DNA of 37,458 nucleotides from Nitrospirae bacterium RBG_16_64_22 (GTDB lineage: Bacteria; Nitrospirota; RBG-16-64-22): the NCBI GenBank assembly GCA_001803795.1, contig MHEK01000053.1:15332-52789 (forward strand), written 5' to 3'. The notes below the pieces were generated by a model. The model saw only the letters and a list, made by a program, of their open reading frames with translations. It made no database searches and was not told where the DNA came from. This document shows positions 1 through 7,465 of this stretch, piece after piece (position 1 is the first letter of the stretch; every line of letters starts with the position of its first letter). Made by a program: the position numbers and the translations under genes.

Positions 1-88
1 CGGTCCGCATGGCCCCGCCGAGTGTGCGGCAGGAATGAAAAACAGCCGGTCATTGTTCTGATGGTTAAGGTCATTCTGGGAGGACTGG

Positions 89-289
89 ATGAGCGATCCC
101 TCGCCAAGAGAAAAAGACATCTCCCACCTCGTCGATGAATGGTGGAAAGGCCTCCCGGCGTGGGAAAGAGAGGTCATGCACCAGACCTACGGCGGGGACA
201 GGAAGGCGGCCTACCTCGCCACGAAGGCGTTCGAGTCGTACATGGAGCGGAATGCTACGGACGCCGTCCTCTGCGCCGACCGTTCGTAG
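89..289 (+). CDS. Small hypothetical protein (66 aa)
   Basis: I do not recognise this protein. The ATG is preceded by a good ribosome-binding site (GGGAGG, 78-83, spacing 5). The product is hydrophilic and probably mostly helical, with two Trp in tandem (WW) near residue 18, no signal peptide, no membrane segment and only one Cys. It is the only frame here with a Shine-Dalgarno site; the overlapping frames at 135-384 look like shadows. It converges on the minus-strand GspE-domain gene and is followed by intergenic repeats, so it may be the last gene of an operon that enters from the left. Existence is likely and function unknown. Confidence 0.55.
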   Translation: MSDPSPREKDISHLVDEWWKGLPAWEREVMHQTYGGDRKAAYLATKAFESYMERNATDAVLCADRS

Positions 290-445
290 AGCCCGCCGAT
301 CCGCAGATTGGCGCAGATTCTCTTCATCCCGCAGAGAAGCAGGAACGCTTCATGGAACCTGAGGAATCCGTGAAATCCGCGTAATCTGCAAATTCCTGTC
401 ATCGTCGCCCATTCACCGATTCACCGATTCACCCATTCACCCGCC
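290..445. repeat. Intergenic repeats between convergent genes
   Basis: Positions 297-395 hold degenerate copies of a CGCAGATT-type repeat (units such as CCGCAGATTGGCGCAGATT), also seen at 8403-8432 and 8508-8540. Positions 411-442 are four copies of the octamer family GTGAATNG read on the minus strand (ATTCACCG). No coding signal or clear terminator is visible. Confidence 0.7.
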
Positions 446-1519
446 CTATAGTTCCATCTTCTTCTTGCTTTCAACGATCAATCGTTCGTACGCGGTCCCC
501 GCGGCGGCCAGAAGGCGGGAAAGCCTGGCCGGAAGCGTGGGGTCGATCTCCGAGCGTCCGGCGTCTCCGTAAAAAAGGTTGACCACTCTCCGGCGGACTT
601 GGACCGGAAGGACGAGCGCGGTCGCGGGCCGTTCGCGGCCCAGGGCGCGGAGCAGCGCTTCGTTCAGCGGTTCGGAAGCCACTGGGCCGAAATAGATCGC
701 CCCGCTTTCCTTGACGGTCTTCAAGACGGACGGTCCGTCGAGCGGCAGGATGGTTTCTCCGATCGCGGCCAGAGGTCCGTCGGCCGAGACACCCACCCAG
801 CCGATCGCCTCGTCGGTCTTGACAAGAAACAGAGCCGCCGTCGAAAGATACTGCCGCGCGAACTGAAGGATCGTCAGCCCGATCCTGGTCCGATCCGGGG
901 CCGCGTCCATCTGCTCGATCGCGTTTTCCAGCGGGAGAGGGCCCGTCGGGATGACCAGGGGAGGTTCCGCGGCCTTGAGCCGAGATTCCGGCACGGGCCG
1001 CGCGGGAGTCCCGTCTGGCCGGGAGCGGTCCGGGGATCTCCCGCCGAAAATGGCGAGGCGTTCCAGTTCGGAGAGGCGCGCGTGGTATTCGCGTCGGGGA
1101 ATTCCGTAGTTCCGCTCCAGGTAGTACGCGAGGACGATCTCGGGGAGGGCGTACGGGACGATCATCAAGCCGGTCAGGAACGAGATTTCGTCCAGGACGG
1201 AGATGTTCCGGGGGTCGGACATGGCGAGGTGGAGCCTTCGTCCTTCGATCTTGATCGGGTGGACCCCGTGCTTCTGGACGAGGTCGGAAGGGATTCGCTC
1301 GATGACATCGCGCGGCGCGTTCTCGATGTCGGGCTGGCTGGCGCACGGGACCCCGAAATGCCGGGACAACAGGCGCTTGTGCGTCTCGATATCGATGTGG
1401 CCGAGCGTGAGCAGGATCGTTCCAAGCCGTCCCCCGTAGACGACCTGGTTCTTGAGGGCTTCTTCAAGCTGTTCGGGCGTGATGACCTTCTCGCGGGCGA
1501 GAAGGGTTCCAAACTTCAT
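446..1519 (-). CDS. Stand-alone GspE/PilB N-terminal (MshEN-type) domain protein with GAF-like C-terminus
   Basis: The protein has 357 residues. Residues 1-50 carry the pattern GTLLAREKVITPEQLEEAL...LGTILLTLGHI typical of the first half of type II secretion/type IV pilus ATPase N-terminal domains. Residues 55-140 match the MshEN/T2SSE_N module (HFGVP...IPSDLVQKHGVHPI...LAMSDPRNISVLDEISF), which in several proteins binds c-di-GMP. There is no Walker A or B ATPase domain; instead residues ~205-350 look like a GAF-like sensory fold. It is therefore probably a signalling or regulatory protein and not a secretion ATPase. The ATG has an upstream AGGAG (spacing about 6). It lies 78 nt downstream of the selenoprotein glutaredoxin gene on the same strand. 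Confidence 0.8.
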   Translation of the reverse strand: MKFGTLLAREKVITPEQLEEALKNQVVYGGRLGTILLTLGHIDIETHKRLLSRHFGVPCASQPDIENAPRDVIERIPSDLVQKHGVHPIKIEGRRLHLAMSDPRNISVLDEISFLTGLMIVPYALPEIVLAYYLERNYGIPRREYHARLSELERLAIFGGRSPDRSRPDGTPARPVPESRLKAAEPPLVIPTGPLPLENAIEQMDAAPDRTRIGLTILQFARQYLSTAALFLVKTDEAIGWVGVSADGPLAAIGETILPLDGPSVLKTVKESGAIYFGPVASEPLNEALLRALGRERPATALVLPVQVRRRVVNLFYGDAGRSEIDPTLPARLSRLLAAAGTAYERLIVESKKKMEL

Positions 1520-1597
1520 GGCCGCTCCTGATGGGGCGCGACGCGGCGCGAGATTAGGATTGCTGAGCCGTCACGACCGGCGGCTTGCCTAGACCCC

Positions 1598-1813
1598 TCA
1601 CGTTCCGCCGAAGCCGACGGCCGTTCGCCCGTTCTCCTCGACGATGACGGGAACGTTCCGCCCTCCTCCGGTGACGGCGAGCATGCGGGCCATGGCGTCC
1701 GGGTCGTCCTTGATGTTGACGTATTCGATCGTGAATCCGCGCTGGGCGAAGTCCTCACGGGCTCGCGTCGTGTACGGTCAGGTGTCTTTGCCGTAGATGG
1801 TGACCTTGGGCAT
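1598..1813 (-). CDS. Glutaredoxin-like selenoprotein with in-frame UGA (Sec12)
   Basis: Read through one UGA (1778-1780, codon 12), the frame from ATG 1813 to TGA 1598 gives 71 residues starting MPKVTIYGKDT-U-PYTTRARE. The UGA falls exactly where glutaredoxins have the first active-site Cys (CPYC/CPYT). The rest is intact: N-terminal beta strand KVTIY, the cis-Pro segment NVPVIV near residue 55, and the glutathione-binding turn GFGGT at the C-terminus. An SD (AGGGAG) precedes the ATG. A hairpin with the right spacing to act as a bacterial SECIS lies just after the UGA. Sec-containing glutaredoxin relatives are known; I recall the NCBI label Uxx-star glutaredoxin-like (seleno)protein. Expected role: thiol/disulfide or peroxide redox chemistry in the cytoplasm. 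Ordinary gene callers stop at the UGA and miss it. A pseudogene is the alternative, but no other lesion is present. Confidence 0.85.
1746..1766 (-). promoter_or_regulatory. Candidate bacterial SECIS hairpin
   Basis: The hairpin begins 11 nt after the UGA (minus strand). The stem is GCGA/UCGC, then G-C with a bulged U, one C/A mismatch, CC/GG, and a GUGA tetraloop. The loop is about 19-22 nt from the UGA, inside the range used by SelB-dependent bacterial SECIS elements, and has GU at the apex. I assigned it by eye, without a folding program. Confidence 0.5.
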
Positions 1814-1868
1814 CGGGATTCTCCCTGCTGAAAGATGAACGCTCTTTTACCAGACGCGGGGCGGGGCG

Positions 1869-2717
1869 TCAATCGCAAGGAAGGCGGACGTTGTCGATCA
1901 GCCGCACGCCTCCGATGCGGCCGGCGAGGAGGGCGACGGCGGGGCGGTCGCAGGTCTCGATCGGGTCCAGCGTCTCGGCGTCACGGATTTCCAGATACTC
2001 GACGCGGAAGGCAGGTTCCGCGGCCAGAACGGAGCCCCCGGCTTCGCGGAGGACGGCCGCTCGGCGCTCGCCAGTCTCGCGGCTCCGGGCCATGGCAGAG
2101 ACCGCCCGGAAGAGGACCGTCGCGGTTGTGCGCTCCTCCGGCGAGAGGAACGCGTTCCGGGAGCTCATGGCGAGGCCGTCGGCCTCCCGGACGGTCGGGC
2201 AGGGGACGATCTCCGCGTCGAGGTCGAGGTCCCGCGCCATCCGCCGAATCACGGCGATCTGCTGGTAGTCCTTTTCTCCGAAATAGGCCCTCGTGGGACG
2301 AACGACGCTGAAGAATTTGAGGACGACGGTGGCTACGCCGCGGAAATGGTTCGGTCGAGAGGCGCCGCAAAGGCCTTCCGCGGCCCTTCCCGGCGCGACA
2401 AACGTGTCGAATCCCGGGGGATAGACGTCCTCGACCCGGGGAAGGAAAAGAAGATCGACCTTCTCCCGCTCGCAAAGAGCCGTGTCCCGCGGGATGTCCC
2501 TGGGGTACCGGTCCAGATCCTCCGCGGGGCCGAACTGCGCCGGATTGACGAAAATGGAGACAACGAGCAGGTCGTTTTCCGCGCGGGCGCGGCGGATCAG
2601 GGAGGCGTGCCCCGCGTGGAGCGCGCCCATCGTGGGGACAAAGCCGATTGTCTTGCCGGCCCGGAGAGCGGCCAGAGTCCTGTTGCGGAGATCAGCGGGA
2701 GAGGAGATGGTTTCCAC
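1869..2717 (-). CDS. panC: Pantothenate synthetase
   Basis: PanC condenses pantoate and beta-alanine with ATP in the cytoplasm, the last step to pantothenate. It shows the class I nucleotidylyl-transferase motif in PTMGALHAGH, the pantoate/ATP-binding stretches FVNPAQFGPAEDLDRYPR and YFGEKDYQQ, and the KMSKS-like loop GLAMSSRNAFLS. I place the start at GTG 2717 (VETISSPADLR...), giving 282 aa, the usual family length. The frame stays open upstream to 2798, but that extension is just a translation of the AT-rich repeat at 2726-2764. The SD is poor. In many related genomes panC follows panB after folK and the deoxynucleoside kinase; here panB is absent and two unrelated genes intervene. Confidence 0.93.
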   Translation of the reverse strand: METISSPADLRNRTLAALRAGKTIGFVPTMGALHAGHASLIRRARAENDLLVVSIFVNPAQFGPAEDLDRYPRDIPRDTALCEREKVDLLFLPRVEDVYPPGFDTFVAPGRAAEGLCGASRPNHFRGVATVVLKFFSVVRPTRAYFGEKDYQQIAVIRRMARDLDLDAEIVPCPTVREADGLAMSSRNAFLSPEERTTATVLFRAVSAMARSRETGERRAAVLREAGGSVLAAEPAFRVEYLEIRDAETLDPIETCDRPAVALLAGRIGGVRLIDNVRLPCD

Positions 2718-2725
2718 TGGGTGGA

Positions 2726-2764
2726 GATTGTAGATTGGAAATTGGAAATTGGAAATTGGAAATC
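2726..2764. repeat. AT-rich AAATTGG repeat upstream of panC
   Basis: About four tandem units of GGAAATT lie directly before panC. The same family occurs at 12533-12675, 20825-20864 and 28988-29120. Confidence 0.75.
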
Positions 2765-2784
2765 TATCGATCCCCAATCCCTGC

Positions 2785-3411
2785 TCACCACTCCGCAAAG
2801 AGGACGTCGGTCTCGACCTTGACCGGGATACGGCTCATGGGCCGGTTGCCGCTTTTGACGCACGCGCCGCTTCGGGGATCGAACTCCCAATGATGGCCGG
2901 GGCAGACGATGTTCCCCGCCTCGTTCTGCTGGAGGGGGATCTTCGTCTTTCGGTGGGGGCAATGATCGTCGAACACAAGGGCGCTTCCGTTCCGGCGGAC
3001 AACGATCACCGTTCTGTCCTCGACGGTCCGCCAGGCGGGGCGCTCCTCCGGGAATTCGCTCAAGGGTCCGATCCGGTGCCAGTCCGCCGGGCGGCCCAGG
3101 TTCTCAGCGCGGAACTCGGGAAGGTCCATCGAGAGCAGAACGTCAACGGCGCTCAGGACCTTCGTGAGGCCCGCCGCCGGGAAGGCGCAAAGGATGGCGT
3201 CGAGAATCTCGTTCGGCGTCGCCCCGGCTTCGATGGCGCGCGGAAGGTACTGTTTGAGACCCCGCTCGCTTCCCGTCACGACCTTCGTGACGACCGAGAT
3301 GATCCAGCGCGTCTTCGGGTCGAGGTGGCGCGCCGATTCCTTGAGGAACTTGAGGTAGTGCCCCATCGCTTCAGGGCGGACCTTGGCAAGATAGTCGAGG
3401 GCTTCGCTCAT
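2785..3411 (-). CDS. Carboxymuconolactone decarboxylase-like protein fused to a Rieske [2Fe-2S] domain
   Basis: The 208-residue protein has two domains. Residues ~1-95 resemble the carboxymuconolactone decarboxylase/AhpD fold (VVTGSERGLKQYLPRAIEAGATPNEILDAILCAFPAAG), but the AhpD CxxC redox pair is missing; only Cys75 is present. Residues ~105-208 are a Rieske ferredoxin domain with both cluster-binding boxes, Cys151-Pro-His153 and Cys170-x2-His173, in the spacing of soluble Rieske ferredoxins and NirD-like proteins. It has no signal peptide or membrane segment, so it should be cytoplasmic. It sits 40 nt downstream of the C39-like gene and probably shares its mRNA. The substrate cannot be named. 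The first domain may be an adaptor or alpha-helical scaffold rather than an active decarboxylase. Confidence 0.82.
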   Translation of the reverse strand: MSEALDYLAKVRPEAMGHYLKFLKESARHLDPKTRWIISVVTKVVTGSERGLKQYLPRAIEAGATPNEILDAILCAFPAAGLTKVLSAVDVLLSMDLPEFRAENLGRPADWHRIGPLSEFPEERPAWRTVEDRTVIVVRRNGSALVFDDHCPHRKTKIPLQQNEAGNIVCPGHHWEFDPRSGACVKSGNRPMSRIPVKVETDVLFAEW

Positions 3412-3451
3412 TTATTGATCTCCTCGCGCGTCTTCGGGCAAAGAGAGACCG

Positions 3452-4174
3452 TCAGATCAGCGTGATCTCCTCGTCGCAGTTGGCGCAACGGACGAAGCTC
3501 CAGTAACCGGATGGGCAACGGGGGTTGGGGCATCCCAGCGGAAGGCCGGGGCCGTATCGAAACGACTGACGGCACTCCTCGCACGTGTATGTCGTCACGG
3601 GCGAGACGACGGAACAGTTCGGGCAGGCCAGTTGCGGGTTGGCAAAGGCGGCCATCTCCCAGAGGTTGAAGGACGGCGGGCTCGCCTTCGCGGAGACGAT
3701 GATATAACAGTGGCCCGGATGGCGCCCGTAAGGAACGAGGAGCTTCTCGAATTCGTCCCTCGGCATGGTGCGGTTGGGGCCGTGCAGAGGATCGTGGAAC
3801 GTGACCGTGACCTCGTCGACCTTGATGATGAGCTTTGCGCCGGTGGCCCAGAGCTGTTCGTGAGTCCGGGCGAAGGCGATGACCTGGGCCCCCTTCGCGA
3901 TTGCCCACTGGACGGGATCCAGCCCCGCCTGGACGAGAGAGGCCTCGAAGCCGTGTTTCTGGGCGAAGAGGGTCAGGCGCGACAGCGTTGTGTAGGCGGG
4001 TTCCCGGTCTTCTCCGGCCGTCTTGACTTCTGACCAGATGTCCTGGGCCGTGAGGTCCCACCCGAGGGCGCCGAGGGCCATGGCCAGAGCGCACGGCCCG
4101 GCCATCTGGTGGGCGGCCATCGGGGGGGCGCTATGGGCTGAGTGGAACGGGATTGTCGGCGCTTTCTTTTCCAC
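3452..4174 (-). CDS. Peptidase C39-like protein with C-terminal double zinc ribbon
   Basis: 240 aa. The N-terminal half looks like a papain-fold C39-type domain: Gln23 and Cys28 lie in the pattern QMAGPCALAMALGALG, and the later HDPLHGP plus DEFEKLL resemble the DP box of C39_2 domains. The His usually found before that box is not obvious (GAKLIIKVDEV there), so activity is uncertain; His127 or His155 (GHCY) might substitute. Residues 184-233 hold four Cys pairs (CPNC, CEEC, CPNPRC, CANC), predicted to form two zinc ribbons. The start is GTG 4174 with AAGGAG at spacing 7. It sits between the deoxynucleoside kinase and the Rieske fusion. No signal peptide is seen. The fold is moderately sure and the function unknown. 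Confidence 0.7.
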   Translation of the reverse strand: MEKKAPTIPFHSAHSAPPMAAHQMAGPCALAMALGALGWDLTAQDIWSEVKTAGEDREPAYTTLSRLTLFAQKHGFEASLVQAGLDPVQWAIAKGAQVIAFARTHEQLWATGAKLIIKVDEVTVTFHDPLHGPNRTMPRDEFEKLLVPYGRHPGHCYIIVSAKASPPSFNLWEMAAFANPQLACPNCSVVSPVTTYTCEECRQSFRYGPGLPLGCPNPRCPSGYWSFVRCANCDEEITLI

Positions 4175-4256
4175 AATGAGTCTCCTTTGTTACCTGTATA
4201 CCGCAATCCTTGGCCCGTTTTCAAGCGCGGTTTCCTTGCCTCCGGGCTGGTACGGC

Positions 4257-4919
4257 TCAGTTCTTGTCGGGCAGGGTCTCTCCCGAGCTCATCGGTACGT
4301 AATACTGGGTCCCCTTGCGCATCTGGCGGATCTGCTTGAGGAGATCGTCCAGGTCTTCCTTCCGGGTGACGAAATCGATTTCCGTCGTTCGGATCACGAG
4401 CAGGGGGGTGTCGGCGTAGTGAAAGAAGAAGTGGTTGTAGGCCTGGTTGATGTTCTCGATGTACTCCCGCGAGATCTCGCGCTCGGAGGGACGGTTTCGA
4501 TGGCGGATCCGTTTCCAGAGCGTCTCCGTCGCCGCCTGGAGATAGATGACGAGGTCCGGCCGGACGGACTCCCGATCGAGGATCGTGAAGATCTCCTCGT
4601 AAAGACCCAGGTCGTGGTCGCCCAGGGTTTGGTAGGCGAAGATCTTGTCCTTGGCGAAGATGTAGTCGCTGATGACGGCGCGGTTGAAGAGATCGGGCTG
4701 TTTGAATTCCGCCTGCTGGTGGAAGCGGGCCAGGAGAAAGTGGAGCTGGGCCTGGAGGGCGTTCTTGGCCTGGTCCCGGTAGAACTCCTCCAAAAAGGGA
4801 TTGTCATCGGCCGGGTCAAGGACGACCCGCGCGTTAAAATGCTCGGCCAGGAGATGGGCGAGAGAGGTCTTGCCCACGCCGATCGGCCCTTCGATCGCGA
4901 TGAAGCGCGGTTCTCTCAC
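4257..4919 (-). CDS. Deoxynucleoside kinase (dGK/dAK-type)
   Basis: This enzyme phosphorylates deoxynucleosides for dNTP salvage. It shows the P-loop GPIGVGKT at residues 10-17, the FNRAVISDYIFAKDKIFA segment matching the DRS-type substrate motif region, the RIRHRNRPSEREIS lid, and the family C-terminal part. The 220-residue length is normal for bacterial dNKs. Its ATG overlaps the folK stop (ATGA), so translation is probably coupled. The folK-dnk order is common in delta-proteobacteria-like genomes. Specificity (dG versus dA or dC) cannot be read from sequence. Confidence 0.9.
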   Translation of the reverse strand: MREPRFIAIEGPIGVGKTSLAHLLAEHFNARVVLDPADDNPFLEEFYRDQAKNALQAQLHFLLARFHQQAEFKQPDLFNRAVISDYIFAKDKIFAYQTLGDHDLGLYEEIFTILDRESVRPDLVIYLQAATETLWKRIRHRNRPSEREISREYIENINQAYNHFFFHYADTPLLVIRTTEIDFVTRKEDLDDLLKQIRQMRKGTQYYVPMSSGETLPDKN

Positions 4920-5398
4920 GCGGGCTCCACGGCCGACCGGTCCGGACAGCGGCGGAGGAGGTCGGCGATCTTCCCGCCGGAGACGGGATCGACCGCGTCG
5001 GGCGCCGCCTCGGCCAGCGGCACGAGGACGAAGCGCCGGTCCCTGAAGCGCGGATGGGGGACGATGAGATCGGGGGACGAGAGCCGCTGGTCGTCAAACA
5101 TGAGCAGGTCCAGGTCGATTGTCCGGGGGCCGTTGGGAAATGCCACGGCCTTGCCAAGGGCCGATTCGATCCGCCGGAGGATCGCCGCGAGGTCCCGGGG
5201 CGCAAGCTCCGTGTCGATCACGCACGCCGCGTTGACGAACCAGGGCTGGTCGCGGTGTCCCACGGGCTCCGACCGGTAGAGCCGCGAAACCCGGATGACC
5301 CGGACAGCCGGATGGTGCCTCAGCATGCGGATCGCTTCGCGGATCTGCCGGACCGGGTCTCCCTGGTTGCTTCCCAGGCCGAGATAGGCCCGGTGCAC
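4916..5398 (-). CDS. folK: 2-amino-4-hydroxy-6-hydroxymethyldihydropteridine pyrophosphokinase
   Basis: FolK transfers pyrophosphate from ATP to 6-hydroxymethyl-dihydropterin in folate synthesis. It shows the signature GLGSNQGDP near the N-terminus, the substrate segment RSEPVGHRDQPWFVNAA, and PRTIDLDLLMFDD...VPHPRFRDRRFVLVPLAE. I chose GTG 5398, preceded by AGGGAAGGGGC and 11 nt after the dapL stop, giving 160 aa, the normal size. The frame is open further upstream, but that would overlap the end of dapL. The stop overlaps the kinase start. Confidence 0.93.
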   Translation of the reverse strand: MHRAYLGLGSNQGDPVRQIREAIRMLRHHPAVRVIRVSRLYRSEPVGHRDQPWFVNAACVIDTELAPRDLAAILRRIESALGKAVAFPNGPRTIDLDLLMFDDQRLSSPDLIVPHPRFRDRRFVLVPLAEAAPDAVDPVSGGKIADLLRRCPDRSAVEPA

Positions 5399-5408
5399 GC
5401 CCCTTCCC

Positions 5409-6653
5409 TCACCACTCGAATTCGACGTCGGAGAGCCGGCGCCGGACTTCGTCGATGACGCGCCGCTCTTCATTCTCGCCGCGGGCTACGAACGTGCAAG
5501 AGAAGCGAAGGTACGCCCCGACATCGTCCCACGGAACGCTCGATATCTGCTTCCGGCGGATAAGCCACTGGGAGGCTTCTTCGGCGGACTGGAACCGCTC
5601 GCCGCCGCGGATCCCCCGGGGGGCCCGGACGTAGAGAAAGAACGAGCCGCCGGGCATCCGGGCGCCGAATCCTTTCTCGCGAAGGAGGTCGATCATCATC
5701 CCCAGGCGCCGCTCGTACTTGGCCGCGATCGCCCGCGTGATTTCCGGATGGGCCATACAGTATATCCCCGCCTTCTGGATCGCCGCAAACTGTCCCGAAT
5801 CCGTGTTGTCCTTCACAGCGGCGAACGCGGAGACGATCAGGGGATTCCCGGCCAGGAAGGCGAGGCGCCAGCCCGTCATGTTGTAGGCCTTGGAGAAGGA
5901 ATGGATCTCGACGCCGACCTCCTTGGCGCCGGGAATCGCCAGGAACGAGAGAGGGCGCGCTCCACCGTAAACCAGCCCGTTGTACGCGGCGTCGGAGACA
6001 ACCAGCACGTTCTTGCGGCGGGCGAAGTCGACCACCCGCTCGTAGAACTCCCGCGTGGCCGCCGCGCCGGTCGGGTTGTTCGGGTAGTTCAGGTAGAGGA
6101 CCTTGGCGCCGGCTCCCTCGGAAGGGACGGCGTCCAGATCCGGGAGAAAGCCGTTTTCTTCCTTGAGAGGAAGGTTGACTACTCTTCCGCCGTACCAACG
6201 CGCGTGCGTGCCCAGGACCGGATATCCGGGGGTGGTCATCAGGACCACGTCGCCGGGGTTGATGAAGGCCGCCGCGAGCATCGCGAGCGCCGGTTTGGCG
6301 CCGATGGAATGGATGACCTCGCCGTTGGGATCGATCCCGGAGACGCCGTAGACCCGTTCCAAGTACGCAGGGACGGCGTCCTTGAGCGCCTGGATGCCGT
6401 TGTCCGTGTATCCGCGGTTTTCCGGATTGGCCGCTTCGGCCCGGAGGACCTCGACCACTTCCGGATGGGCCATCTCGTCCGGCTCGCCGACGCCCATGTC
6501 GATGATCTCCACGCCGGGGAATTCGCGGCGCGCCTGGGCCTTGGCTCTCTTGATCTTCTCGAACTTGTATATGACGTCTTCCCTGCCGAACCGGGCCCCT
6601 CCGATCCGCTCGGCGATCAGGGACTGAATGTAAGAATCCGTCTGAACAGGCAT
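5409..6653 (-). CDS. dapL: LL-diaminopimelate aminotransferase
   Basis: DapL converts tetrahydrodipicolinate directly to LL-DAP, bypassing DapC/D/E. It is a fold-type I PLP aminotransferase with YTDNGIQALKDAV, TTPGYPVLGTHARWYGG, LNYPNNPTGA and the Schiff-base lysine in SFSKAYNMTGWR. ATG 6653 is preceded by AAGGAGAA (spacing 8) and gives 414 aa, as expected. The open frame continues to 6704, but those residues (MQLATGNWKLKAKG...) are a translated CCAGTTG repeat. No dapC, dapD or dapE is present in the cluster with dapA, dapB, dapF and lysA, which supports the DapL pathway. Confidence 0.93.
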   Translation of the reverse strand: MPVQTDSYIQSLIAERIGGARFGREDVIYKFEKIKRAKAQARREFPGVEIIDMGVGEPDEMAHPEVVEVLRAEAANPENRGYTDNGIQALKDAVPAYLERVYGVSGIDPNGEVIHSIGAKPALAMLAAAFINPGDVVLMTTPGYPVLGTHARWYGGRVVNLPLKEENGFLPDLDAVPSEGAGAKVLYLNYPNNPTGAAATREFYERVVDFARRKNVLVVSDAAYNGLVYGGARPLSFLAIPGAKEVGVEIHSFSKAYNMTGWRLAFLAGNPLIVSAFAAVKDNTDSGQFAAIQKAGIYCMAHPEITRAIAAKYERRLGMMIDLLREKGFGARMPGGSFFLYVRAPRGIRGGERFQSAEEASQWLIRRKQISSVPWDDVGAYLRFSCTFVARGENEERRVIDEVRRRLSDVEFEW

Positions 6654-6677
6654 CAATACTTCTCCTTTTGCCTTCAG

Positions 6678-6706
6678 TTTCCAGTTGCCAGTTGCCAGTT
6701 GCAATT
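6678..6706. repeat. CCAGTTG tandem repeat
   Basis: Three tandem CCAGTTG units sit between the FAH gene and dapL. They overlap the FAH stop codon (6705-6707) and precede the dapL SD. Confidence 0.65.
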
Positions 6707-7463
6707 ACACCACCCTGTTTTTCAGCGTTCCGATACCGCCGACGGTGATCTCGATCGTATCTCCCCGGTTCATGGGGCCGATCCCGGCCGGTGTTCCAGT
6801 CAGGATCACGTCGCCCGGAAGAAGCGTCATGACGCGGGAGATGAAGCTGACGAGGAATGGAACGCTGAAGATCATCTTGCCGGTGTTCGACGACTGTTTG
6901 GCCTCTCCGTTCAGCCGCGCCTCCACGGGGCAGGACGAAGGATCGAGGTCCGTCTCGATCCAGGGACCCAGCGGCGCGAACGTGTCGAACGACTTGGCCC
7001 GGGTCCACTGGCGGTCCTTCTTCTGGAGGTCGCGCGCCGTGACATCGTTTCCGCACGTGTACCCCAGGATGTGCCGCTGGGCTTCCTCCGGCGGGACGTT
7101 CCGGGCCCGGCGGGAGATCACAACGGCCAGTTCCGCCTCGTAGTCCACGCGCTCGGACATCTCGGGGTACACGATGGCCTCGCCCGGCCCGATGACGGCC
7201 GTCGCCGGCTTGATGAAGAGGCGCGGCTCATCGGGAAGCTGGGCGTTCTGCTCGTCGGCGTGGTCCTGGTAGTTGAGGCCGACGGCGACGATCTTCGACG
7301 GAAGGACGGGGGCGAGGAGGCGCGCCTCCGAGAGGCGGACGCTCTCGCCGCCGGGACGAAGGCCCGCGAATGGATCTCCCGCCGCCGGAATCAGCCGGTC
7401 GTTCTCCGGCTCGGCGACGGCATAAGTCTCGTGATCGTCCATCCGGACGCGGGCGATTTTCAT
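6705..7463 (-). CDS. Fumarylacetoacetate hydrolase family protein
   Basis: 252 aa with the short FAH fold: PSKIVAVGLNYQDHADEQN, the metal-binding Glu/Asp residues in VDYEAELAVVI and GYTCGNDVTARDLQ, and LTGTPAGIGPM...GDTIEITV near the end. Members of this family act as acylpyruvases, hydroxyhepta-dienedioate isomerases/decarboxylases or oxaloacetate tautomerases/decarboxylases. Its place between dapB and dapL suggests a keto/enol or oxaloacetate-related housekeeping role near lysine synthesis; that is inference. There is no good SD before the ATG, because the TTATTGGTCAAT repeat ends right there. Confidence 0.88.
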   Translation of the reverse strand: MKIARVRMDDHETYAVAEPENDRLIPAAGDPFAGLRPGGESVRLSEARLLAPVLPSKIVAVGLNYQDHADEQNAQLPDEPRLFIKPATAVIGPGEAIVYPEMSERVDYEAELAVVISRRARNVPPEEAQRHILGYTCGNDVTARDLQKKDRQWTRAKSFDTFAPLGPWIETDLDPSSCPVEARLNGEAKQSSNTGKMIFSVPFLVSFISRVMTLLPGDVILTGTPAGIGPMNRGDTIEITVGGIGTLKNRVV

Positions 7464-7465
7464 TG

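Noticed and set aside
1778-1780. UGA in the glutaredoxin frame as a pseudogene stop
   Set aside because: It falls precisely on the catalytic Cys position, the reading frame is otherwise perfect with SD and normal end, and a SECIS-like hairpin follows.
2718-2798. N-terminal extension of PanC to 2798
   Set aside because: The added residues are a translation of the AAATTGG repeat; PanC starts at the conserved METISSP-like position.
6654-6704. N-terminal extension of DapL to 6704
   Set aside because: It is a translated CCAGTTG repeat, and ATG 6653 has a good SD.
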